Shown: one piece after another, positions 40,901 to 49,719 of the stretch
How positions within the stretch are numbered: the first letter of the stretch is position 1
Layout of the letters: every line of letters starts with the position of its first letter
From: Dactylonectria macrodidyma
Lineage: Eukaryota > Ascomycota > Sordariomycetes > Hypocreales > Nectriaceae
Reading direction: 5' to 3'
Length of the DNA stretch: 64,000 nucleotides
NCBI GenBank assembly: GCA_020744425.1
Contig: JAGMUV010000027.1
Location: 558,001 to 622,000 of the forward strand
The notes under the pieces: generated by a model
Told to the model about the DNA's origin: nothing
The model's input: the letters and a program-made list of their open reading frames with translations, nothing else
The model's database searches: none
Translations under genes and position numbers: made by a program

Positions 40901-43900
40901 GAAAATCGTCGACGAGACGGGATTTACAAAGGATGGGCTGCTCAATATCCGCCGGAACCACTCGCTAGTCAACCGATATAACAAAGCAATGGCGATCGGA
41001 CTCCGCCACAACCACGACATCTCGATGATCTTGACGAGGACCAAGGGCCTGGCCATGGTGTTTTACATCACAAACTACGCCACTAAACTGGATACACCAA
41101 TGTGGAAACGTATTGTCCTCGCAGCCGAGGTTTTCCGACAGCTCTCTGAATCTGCTGAACGGAGGCGTCAGGTGTCGGACCCCGCCGAGCGCGACGGGCG
41201 CCCCGCTCTGCTGAATGAGAGTCGCCAGTTTCTGATGAGGGCAGCAAATCGAATCTTTTCCGAGCGACAGCTCTCGGCTGTAGAGGTGTGTTACCATCTG
41301 CTGGGCTATCAGACGGACTTTACCAACGTGCCGCACTGGTCCTTCCTAAATCTGACCGCACTGTATTGGGCCATCTTCCGGCGTTGGATGCATCTCCGTC
41401 GGGAGGCCGGCGTAGAAACAGATCTAGAGGAGCCTCCTGAGGCGGTGCAGCTTAGGGAAGGCGGGCGTACCTTGTTGTACTTGGACGCTTATGCCTGCAG
41501 AGGTCAAGTTCTGAGATCTCTGTGCCTCTATGACTATATGTCGATGATTAACTTGGTGCGTCGCAGTGGCCGAGATGAGGATGAAACCCACATATCTCTT
41601 GAGGGATCCTCTCCCGAATGCCACGGCTGGCTGCAAGAACTTTGGCGACCTCACGAATACGCCGTGCCCATCTTTCAAGGATACATCAGCAACGACCACG
41701 AAGACGACCACCCAGTATATTTCAAACGGTACGCTCCAGAGTCTATGCTACCGACTCCGAGCCCGGTTCTGACCTTCTGCCTAGCAACTCTGTCCTCCAT
41801 TTGGCCTTGTTCGTACCTTGGGAAGACTTCCTTTCCGAGACACGCGGCGATATCACCAATATATGGTTAACCTATGAAGCTTCTCTCTGCGGCCGGCTGC
41901 GTTTCCACGTCTCGAACATCTCCCTCCTCAGCAAATCAGCCGAAGACGCGCGCAAAGACGCAAAGCTCTGGGCCAGCCGCTCGGAGGGCGACGATACGGT
42001 TGACGTAGAGTTTCCTCTTGATGAAGGCGACTGTAGCCAGTGTAGTGAAGACTCTGCAACGACGGCTGAGCATCACCAGAACTATACAGCTCTCCTCCGG
42101 GCTCTGCACAATGCCGTGCGAGACTCCGACGCTACGAGGGGCTCCCCAGTCTTGCGGAGCCTGATCCGGGACCTGTGCCAAGAGAACCCGGCTGAAGAGG
42201 GTCGGCCTTTTGTCCCACGTCAAGAAGGTTTTTATCAGCAAATTCGCCGTGACGAGGATACCTCCTTATACCAGTATCCGACTCTTTCTGGGGAGGAGGT
42301 TCAGGCCGCGGCAAAGGCCCAGGACATGCTGCACCTCCGAATGCTCAACGAGATGGAGGGCGGTCTCCAATGTGACACTACCTCCGCGGGTAACGCCGAC
42401 ATCGACGATCTGTTAGTTCGGCAGTGTGACACGGAAGTTCCCATTCCGAGGCAATATGAAGACCCAGTCGTACAAAGTCCTCGAATGTTTGTCGACGTAG
42501 GCCCAACCAAAAGCTTCGTGGAACTGGGGCATCTTGCTGCCTCCAGCTATACGCTCAACTATCTGCAGAATATGGCTCTTCAAATTGTATGCAGGTTCTT
42601 GGACAAGTACGCTGCCAACCCGGACTCCGCTGGTCAACATCTTCAGTACATCGGAGGACCAGGCGGTACTGGAAAATCAAGGATTGTCGATGCCTTGCGG
42701 TACGTATTCGCGGCCAGAGGTCAGCCACATCATCTCCAGATTACCGGCACGTCAGGCAGTGCGGCAGCCCAGATCGGCGGGACGACGCTACATTCGGCCT
42801 GCGGACTGGACACCCATCGCTCTCACAATAAACAGCCTCCAACATTCTCGGAAGCTAAAAAGTGGACGTCGAAGCAGAAGCTAGCCCTCGTGATCGACGA
42901 AGTGAGCATGCTCGGGGGAGCCACTCTGTTCAACGCCAGCTGCCATCTCCAGGCGCTCCGCGACTGTCCAGATAAGCCATTTGGCGGGATTCCCGTGGTT
43001 CTTTTGATGGGCGATTTCTATCAGTTCCCCCCAGTGCTAGAAACAAGCCTCCTGGTGGACCGAATGGTGGATCCCGCTTTCGCCGCCTCCCTGGGACAAG
43101 CGACCATTTCCCACCACCGTGGATACAGTCTGTGGCTGATGTTCAAGACTGTCGTTCTTCTCGAAGAACAAGTCCGCGCACGAGACGATCCTCAGCTAGG
43201 CGCTCTTTTAGACAGAGTACGGGCGGGGACTCAGACGCAGCAAGACCTTGACCTGCTCAACACGAAGCTGGTGGACCGCTCCCAAATCACCTTCAAAGAT
43301 GGTTTGCGCGCAATAACACCGCTCAACCGCAACCGATGGAGCCTCAACATGGAAGCTGTGGTAGATTGGGCCCGGTTTAACAACCGACATATCTCTATCT
43401 TCGTCTCGACCCACACCTGGCGGAGTAGAACCCTATCTCAGAACGAGATCGCCCAGACTATCGAACAAGGAGACGATTCCAACTGCAAGGTACCTGGTGT
43501 CTTTTTGTACGGCCAGGGTATGCCTGTAGTAGTCAACAAGAATATATATACCGGCTTGAAGATTGTGAATGGGGCTGAGCTTGCCGCTGCGGACGTCATC
43601 CCCGATCCGAAGTCCCCAGGCTACCATCTCGCAGACGACGTCACCATCCACTTTGGCCCGCCACTGGGCATATGATTGCAGTCGCGAGAGACAAAGGATT
43701 TAGCTGTCCCAGCCCTCCCAACGGGGACAGTGCTCATCCGACCTGTCTCACACACCCTCAATCCAGCCAACTCCCACTTCAGGTTCCTATCGGGCAAATG
43801 CACTCGCCGGGGATTGCCGGTTGTCCCGGCCTTTGTCCTTACTGACTATAAAGCCCAAAGCAAGACGTTTGTGGAAGTGCTCTTGGAGCTGCGAGGAAAT

Positions 43901-44122
43901 CGTATGACCAATGGTCAACCTTCTAAATGCGACTTTACTAGTCTCTATGTGCAGCTGTCCAGGTGTAGGACACTACAAGGCATCAAGCTTCTCAGTCCCG
44001 TACGACACCAGGATTTCATCGGGAATAAGCTGGACCAGAGTATAGTGGATGGCATGCAGAGGTTGACAGGTCTAGCAGCAGAAACGAGACGGATATTTGA
44101 AAGTCAGCAAAGCCATGCGTAG
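37959..44122 (+). pseudogene. Helitron Rep-helicase transposase, copy 2, one in-frame stop
   Basis: ATG at 37959. A 56-nt intron (41729-41784, GTACGC...CTGACC...CTAG) sits at the same codon as in copy 1; because 56 is not a multiple of three, splicing is needed to keep the frame. After splicing the protein is continuous except for one TGA at 43673-43675, where copy 1 has TTA (Leu). The full length would be about 2035 residues. N-terminal repeats number about three. The HUH motif RGSLHLHGLLW, twin tyrosines YITNYATK, Walker A GGPGGTGKSR and LVIDEVSML are all kept. The stop removes the last helicase motif (YVQLSRCRTLQ). Similarity to copy 1 is high but far from identical, so the pair is not a fresh tandem duplication. 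Confidence 0.9.
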
Positions 44123-44213
44123 GACAGCGTGAGATACCATCCAAAAGATCGCCCGTCGGCGAGACACAACGTTTCTGTTATTCAGGACACACGCCTAGGG
44201 CAAATTACGACCC

Positions 44214-44889
44214 CTACATCTCATAAGGCGACCTCACCGCCCGCCAATCATCCGGATCCTTCTCGCCTCCGTTCCCCGGCCGAAACTCCTTCTGTTCCTC
44301 ACAATAATCTTTCCACCACTCTTCGAAGGCCTGTCTATTGTACAGACTTCTCGGCGCGCCTTCTCCCTCTCCGAAGAGGTCCAGAATGCGGTCACAGTAC
44401 ATCCACACGCCCTCGAGATGGTGCGGCAACAACGGCTTCATGTCCTTGCGCGCGACCACCACGGTGCCGACATATGACCGCCACTCCGGGGGCGCAAACC
44501 CGGACTCGGCGTCGATATTGAGATACGTGGCGATCTGGTTGTCGAGGTCGGCCCGGTTTGCCGACTGAGTGCCTACGCGGTAGAGGGGCCAGCGGGACCT
44601 CGATAAGTCCTGGGACAGGAGGCACGGGCTGCAAGAAGACGGGATGATCTGCCTGGATCGTCGTGGCGGACCAAGGCGCGAATTTCAGTCTCTCAACGTC
44701 GCACCGGACGATGACGGCTTGGATGGACCCCGACGCGCTGTGTTTTGCCGTCGATGCCGGTGCAGCCGACTGGGGGGTGGCTGGCGCAGGTGCTGGGTTT
44801 GCTTCGACCGGAGGCACCTGCTGAGTGGGGGTTTGTGGCTCAGAATCGGTGTCTATGTTGTCCCATTTGGAGTAATCAATTGGCGCCAT
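44214..44889 (-). pseudogene. Conserved fungal protein (MAPIDYSKW type), one frameshift
   Basis: From ATG at 44889 the minus strand reads MAPIDYSKWDNIDTDSE, a Pro/Ala linker, then IQAVIVRCDVERLKFAPW and PGLIEVPL. The frame then changes at a run of four G (44585-44588, C on the coding strand). One base fewer would continue YRVGTQSANRADLDNQIATY, then VVVARKDMKPLLPHHLEGVW and MYCDRILDLFGEGEGAPR, to the stop at 44214. I recognise a fungal-specific family of about 220 residues without known function. It is antisense between Helitron copy 2 and its presumed 3' end, so it may be a captured gene; a host gene with a base-call error is the alternative. Confidence 0.6.
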
Positions 44890-45209
44890 GGAGAGTGACT
44901 CAGTACTACGACCTGAGGAAGATCAGGCGGTCAAAGAAATAAAGATAGTTAAGGATATAATATAAATATGCTATTTCGGAAGCTTTCAGTTTTGTTAGGA
45001 GCATTGATGAGTCAAGTTCTTAAAGTTCCAATGGTATCGAATCCTACGTCACACGGCAGATAAGGTTCTGTGCTGTAAGCCACAGTGATGCGAAACGAAA
45101 ACCTTCGTCCTTTACTCACCTCCTAAAGGACCACCTAACGCCATATACCCTCAATCAATATACCGAGCCGTCATCGAAGAGCCATAGGGAAATCAGAGGA
45201 TCCGAGGGA
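44890..45209. other. No recognisable gene
   Basis: AT-rich stretch (44930-45000) then unremarkable sequence up to the Helitron block. Confidence 0.4.
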
Positions 45210-45263
45210 CGTTCCGAAAGGCCTTGGCGGGCCCGCAGGGACCGGTCTCCTGTGCCTGAGGTA
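45210..45263 (+). repeat. Helitron 3' block, copy 2
   Basis: Matches 37276-37330. A solo LTR has inserted 8 bp beyond it. Confidence 0.6.
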
Positions 45264-45271
45264 AGACAACC

Positions 45272-45439
45272 TGTGAGGGAACGATCATGTGACTTTCATA
45301 CTTTATGAATAGTCCCACTTTATGAATATTGTGTAAATAGCTTAAGTTAGAGGTTTCCTTAGGAATCTCTTCCTCTCCTTGTAAACAATCATTTTGCCCA
45401 AGTCGCACTCGACCTCGTTCGTGCTCTTGTCCCGTCACA
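45272..45439 (+). mobile_element. Solo LTR, 168 bp, 5-bp target duplication CAACC
   Basis: Same family as 13900-14067, in opposite orientation. It starts TGTGAGGG and ends CCGTCACA, flanked by CAACC on both sides (45267-45271, 45440-45444). The sequence is about 96% identical to the other copy by eye. No internal region remains. Confidence 0.88.
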
Positions 45440-45599
45440 CAACCGAACATCCGAATATCACCGCGTGCGCTACTCCATAGAAACCCTAGGCTGAGGATTG
45501 AAACATTTGTTAGACCGTAAATGCCATAACTGGTATACTACTATCTGTCTCGTCCACTCAGCCATCTGAAGACAGATACCCTACAGCACTGGTATTCAC

Positions 45600-45910
45600 T
45601 CAAGATGCGTGATCTTCCGCGGCCCTGCCGCCTCGACAACCCTCTGCAGCTTCGGCTGCCCAGAGCCACCAGTGCGGCCCTGCCGCCTTGACACTCTGGG
45701 CCTCGTGCCCTCGACCTCTCGGGCTTCTGTGGCCCGACCAATTCCCTTCTGCAGCTCTGGCTGCTCGACATTCCGGGCTTCGCGCCCTCGACTTGATCTG
45801 CGGCTTTTAGCCGCCCCGGCCGACCTCTGCAGCTGCGCGCTACCCAGAGAACCTCCTTTCTTTTTGTAGCTTCGGCTGCTACCCGGACCGCCACCGGGCC
45901 CGACAACTTG
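45600..45910 (+). repeat. Degenerate CTGCAGCTTCGGCTGC repeat array
   Basis: Variants of CTCTGCAGCTTCGGCTGC occur at about 45650, 45749, 45824 and 45862, with GCCCTCGAC and CGGGCTTC words between. The array gives long but low-complexity frames on both strands (Leu/Gly-rich on the minus strand), which I do not call as genes. Confidence 0.5.
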
Positions 45911-46027
45911 TCTCACTGCTTCGAGACAACATACACAAACCTCTGGGTTCAAGATAGTACAGAGCTTGCCTCGAGACCGCGGATCGAGACAATCGCCTCC
46001 TCCGCAACATCGTCCCAGTTGCCTTAG

Positions 46028-46564
46028 GCCCCCGAGGCCCCCAACGGGGAGGCCAAGACCGAGGAGCCTGCCCCCACTGTCGCCGCTGCTGAGGAGACCC
46101 CTAAGGAGGAGGAGGAGGAGCGCAAGAAGGAGGGCGCTAAGCCTGCTGAGACCACCACCGAGCCCGCTGCTGAGACTCAGGCTCCCAAGACCGAGGAGGC
46201 CCCTGCCACTGAGGCTGACCCAGCTATTGAGGAGGTCAAGCCTGAGGAGAAGCCCGCTGAGGAGACCAAGACTGAGGAGCGCGTGAAGGAGGAGGCCACG
46301 GAGGAAGCCAAGGAAGAGGCTAAGACCGCTGCACAGCGCGCAGCACAGCAATTACGAGCTTGCGGTAGTGGTGCGGCTCTTCCTGCTGCTCCAGGACCAG
46401 CTCCCGCTTTGGTTTCGTTCGGCGAGATAGCTGAGAAGAGCCCGGAGGAGCGAAAGATTATGGCGCTGGAGACCATCGCCGAGGCTGCTCGGCTCTGGAT
46501 TGTGAGCGGGATCAAGTCGTCAGATACATTTCCACTACTAACTCGATGCTCAGCAGCTCAATAA
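46028..46564 (+). CDS. Acidic Glu/Lys/Ala-rich reading frame, function unknown
   Basis: Open from just after a TAG (46025-46027) to a stop at 46564, 178 codons, with no ATG at the front. The first 100 residues are Glu/Ala/Pro/Lys-rich (EEVKPEEKPAEETKTEERV). The end is less biased (SFGEIAEKSPEERKIMALET, then IAEAARLWIVSG). Third-position GC bias and absence of stops suggest real coding origin, probably an internal exon or a gene fragment. I cannot name it. Confidence 0.35.
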   Translation, partial: APEAPNGEAKTEEPAPTVAAAEETPKEEEEERKKEGAKPAETTTEPAAETQAPKTEEAPATEADPAIEEVKPEEKPAEETKTEERVKEEATEEAKEEAKTAAQRAAQQLRACGSGAALPAAPGPAPALVSFGEIAEKSPEERKIMALETIAEAARLWIVSGIKSSDTFPLLTRCSAAQ

Positions 46565-46884
46565 GCCGGAGGACGAGGAAGAGATGGAAGAGGACAATTG
46601 AGCGTTGGTGTTGCCCAGTTCGACCCCCATGATGGCGGCCGATGTCTGTATGACGTGATAGAAATCTGCTTCACTGGTCCGCTGCGGCCCCGTTGCTTTG
46701 ATTGCATCTTCCGTAACGCGAAAAAATTCCAAGAAATCTATGCTGAGGTACACGGAGCAATGTACTGCAGGGCGGGTTGCACATCTCGCTAAACCGTTTC
46801 GTCTCTCTTGCGGTGGTTTTTGGAGTTTTGCAACAGTGCCCTATCACCCACACTCTAGTGTGAACTAGATTGTGTCAAGGCTGT

Positions 46885-47168
46885 CACGAGCTCTTATTGT
46901 GTGAGGCATCTGATTGGGTGTGTGTATGTTCTTGATTGCGTCAAGTCCCCGCTCTGAGTCCCTGTACATCCTTTATGCTAAAGTAGCTAGACGGATATTG
47001 CACACGCCATGTACACGCCCAGCTACCCAAATACACATCGTGACAATATCTGTTACGAGCTCTGATTGTGTGAGGCATCTGATTGGGTATGTGTATGTTC
47101 TTGCTTGCGTCAAGTCCCCGCTCTGAGTCCGTGTCCAATCCTTTATGCTAAAGTAGCTAGAAGGATAT
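46885..47168 (+). repeat. Tandem duplication, about 115-bp unit
   Basis: 46885-46998 and 47052-47168 share GAGCTCT(T/G)ATTGTGTGAGG, TCAAGTCCCCGCTCTGAGTC and TTTATGCTAAAGTAGCTAGA, with about 10 differences. They are separated by a 53-bp unique spacer (period about 167). They precede the hAT tail below. Confidence 0.75.
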
Positions 47169-47174
47169 ACTACT

Positions 47175-47327
47175 GATATTTTTGCTATACCAGCGATGGA
47201 AACTGAATATGAGAGGTGTTTCAGCCTTGCAAGGTTGTCTTTAACATTGCAGAGGTTACCAATGAGCGCGGCGGAGGTAGCTCGTAGGACTAGACAAGTG
47301 CTAGCCCGTCAATCTTCAGATGAGTGA
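47175..47327 (+). pseudogene. hAT transposase C-terminal fragment
   Basis: The plus frame reads DIFAIPAMETEYERCFSLAR, then LSLTLQRLPMSAAEVARRTR and QVLARQSSDE, then TGA. This is the hAT dimerisation domain (usually PAMSxxxERxFSxA...). Only 50 codons remain. The lineage differs from the two copies at 13-15 kb. Confidence 0.7.
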
Positions 47328-47511
47328 GGATCAGCTATATTTTTGTTCTCTCCCGTACTATAATAGAGAAGAAAAATACTCAACAAAATGCACCATTACC
47401 TAAGGCTTTCGCCACTCAACATCGTTGCCCATGCCGCGTATACAGCCCCTGGTGTACCAGGAGCTGCACCCATGTCTTCACTACCACACCATCAATCTGA
47501 TGTTGGAAAAG
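47328..47511. other. Spacer
   Basis: Short AT-rich region that would include hAT terminal sequence. No terminus identified. Confidence 0.3.
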
Positions 47512-48837
47512 TCATCTCATGGGGCCGCCGCAACCTGAGCAGTGAACCTCTGCCAAGAATGTAGACCAAGCTCCTTCCTTCCCCGAGTTTTTAATCTCTA
47601 CCACGACCGTTCCCTTATCTAACTTCAGCGTCGCCTCGAACGGACTCGGTAGCGTCCTGTAAGGATTAGGTTCCCGCGCTACCCTTTCGGTCTGCTTGTC
47701 CTCATGCCCGGGCTCTAGTAACTGTGCCAATGATCGGGATACGATGGCTTCTAAGATATCCATACCCTTTGACATCATGGCAAGTGCCTCCTGGCCATCC
47801 GTCTCCGCATCGGAGCAAGTGAGATCGCCCTGGCAATTACTTCCGTCGGCTCGCGTCCATTTCCCAGGGAGCGTGCCCTCACTGTCCTGTAGTGTATTTT
47901 GAAGCCGTTCAAGAGTGTCCCGTATGAGGCACCATTCATGAAACCACATGCCGCATATTGAGCAGCCGATTGTGCGTCGATGTGGGTTAGCAGGGAGCTC
48001 GCATCTACAAATTGGCTGGGCAGACTATGTGGATTAGTGGTGAGCTGATATAGTTTGCTTAGAGAGACACACCGTAAGTCGTTTCTGATGACAGTCAAAT
48101 CTCTGTCGCCAAAAGAAATCAGAATTGAACTCGTCATCTGAGGATTCCATCCATTGCTTCACGGATGCAGGCCCCTCGACGCACAGTACATCGATGACAT
48201 CCACTAGATAGTGTTACTAACTCATGTTGGAGCATTTATTTTGCATCACTCACTGTGGTTGGATGCTATAAGCTCATTGCGACCGTGGTATGGCTGGCGT
48301 CCTCGGATGGATTTCTTGCCGTTGAACGTACCTGGCGGCAGTTCATCTGGCCAGTACATCCAGTAAACCCGAGCAAACACCCTATTCTCATCAGCTGCTC
48401 TAATTTCTAGGATGTAGGCGATCCAGAAGTGACTCGATTCGCCGGTCGTCTGTTCCGAGTCTCGTGCATTATTCGCTTTCTTGAGAGTTGTTTCGTTGGC
48501 CACCAGAACGAAGTCTCCGCGCTCGAATTTCCTGTCCTTAACTACAACAAATTGTTAGTGCCTTGATAAAGGGAGTGGTCTGCGTGGTCGTACGGATAAA
48601 GCTATTGTATCGGCTCATTTTGTCCCATTGTTGGCGGGGTTCAACTGTGTAGTAGTCGATCAACTCGTCTTGCGCTAGAGTTCCCGAAAGTGAAAAAGGG
48701 CTTTGCTGAGCCTTCGCCTTCAGTGTCCCAGCAGGAGAGCGCTTGCGCTTGCGCTGACGGTGACCATTTTTCTCTTGGGATGGCGATCCCACCAAGCCAT
48801 TGGCGACGTGCCACTTTCCCTGGATACCGGCCGCCAT
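47512..48837 (-). pseudogene. BAH-PHD domain protein, four exons, one frameshift
   Basis: ATG at 48837 (MAAGIQGKWHVANG). Exons: 48837-48594, 48541-48254, 48204-48071, 48004-47512; introns of 52, 49 and 66 nt with fitting splice sites. The BAH domain runs RKFERGDFVLVANETT, FWIAYILEIRAADENRVFAR and VYWMYWPDELPPGTF, ending near RNELIASNHMDVIDV. A PHD-like zinc region follows: CELPANPHRRTIGCSICGMW then FHEWCL. A C-terminal EVHCSGCGG closes it. This matches fungal BAH-PHD chromatin-reader proteins, which bind nucleosomes or histone tails. One extra base at about 48180 (GTGCGGTCGAGG where GTGCGTCGAGG would keep frame) breaks the frame between BAH and PHD. It may be a recent pseudogene or a sequencing error. 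Confidence 0.7.
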
Positions 48838-49130
48838 GACGCCAGCAAGAAAGTTGGGGACAAAGTCTGCACGAGAAGGTGGTCCGTGCCCAATATGACG
48901 TCCAATCAGCAGAAAGGATCCCTCAGGCAAGCTGAACTCCAGTGCCAGTATTGAAAGGACCCAGGGACGTTCTGGAATTGTGAAGCACGGCTTGGAATTT
49001 TGTAATGGCGAGAATGGCATGGATTCCACGTCGCGACTCGCCACGCGACACACGGGCGCGCAATAGTCTGGCCCCACCTTCCTTATCACAGCACAGACCA
49101 CCCACAATTCAGGGACTTAGACGAGTGGTA
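48838..49130. promoter_or_regulatory. Upstream region of the BAH-PHD gene
   Basis: The minus-strand frame stays open upstream to 49107 without similarity that I recognise. It is taken as 5' region up to the LINE-like tail. Confidence 0.35.
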
Positions 49131-49175
49131 GATTTATTACGCCCGGGAGAACGGATCTCATCTCCTGAGTGCGTG
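49131..49175 (-). repeat. Non-LTR retrotransposon-like 3' tail (minus strand)
   Basis: The reverse complement reads GATGAGATCCGTTCTCC, then CGGGCGTAATAAATCTACCA. It is almost identical to 8187-8225 and has the same AATAAA signal and CTAC tail. The adjoining upstream sequence differs, so these are independent truncated insertions or recombinants. Confidence 0.55.
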
Positions 49176-49206
49176 AACACCTGCACAATGTCAATTGCCC
49201 CACATG

Positions 49207-49272
49207 TACGGTCGCACATTACCACATGGGTGACATAACCCTTTTGGGAAGCCTCAACCATGTGGAAATACT
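49207..49272 (-). repeat. 66-nt repeat, copy 2
   Basis: Reverse complement identical to 20180-20245. Its left side lies 32 bp from the LINE-like tail and its right side abuts the 49-nt repeat at 49271. Confidence 0.85.
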
Positions 49273-49319
49273 GGTAACGCCCGCTGACGCAGGCAGATGC
49301 CCCGGAACTCTGGAATGAC
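49271..49319. repeat. 49-nt repeat, copy 1
   Basis: Starts CTGGTAACGCCCGCTGACGC and ends CCGGAACTCTGGAATGA. The same sequence is at 58037-58085. It abuts the 66-nt repeat, showing nested or mosaic insertion. Confidence 0.8.
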
Positions 49320-49719
49320 TCTGGAATGATTGAACGATGAACGAGGCTGGGAACAAAGTGGAAGGTCACCCTGGACTATCACAGTTAGCTTCATAGCTCC
49401 GCCAGGTGCCTTTCTCTAGCACCTCACGCGTCAACACCTGTGAGGGTACGGCATTGGCCTATGTGTAGTAGGTAGCATGTCAGTCCCTGAGCTGTCATTG
49501 TGGCTCCTTTGGTTGACCGATCTACCGTGTTTCCTTGCCCAGAAGAGTCCCTGATTTGGTGGTGAAAGCTACCACTCCGTCGTCTTACATCACCTTTTCT
49601 TCCCCGCCTGGTTTATTCTCCCTTGCCCGTGCCTGACAGGTAGTGTATCTATAATCTATCTATAGGCTTCTAATGTACGGGTATTATATAACTACAATGT
49701 AGATTGAGAAAGTCAAAAT
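49320..49719. other. 3' flank of Helitron 3, no gene
   Basis: No domain recognised. The Helitron 3' terminus should lie here, but I could not identify a hairpin-CTRR end with confidence. Confidence 0.3.

Noticed and set aside
41618..41870. Apparent overlap and frameshift in Helitron copy 2
   Set aside because: Explained by a 56-nt intron at the same codon as the 54-nt intron in copy 1.
45596..46351. Long minus-strand frame of 251 residues, Leu/Gly/Ser-rich
   Set aside because: It is a mirror of the low-complexity repeat and of the Glu/Lys-rich plus frame; no domain and extreme composition.
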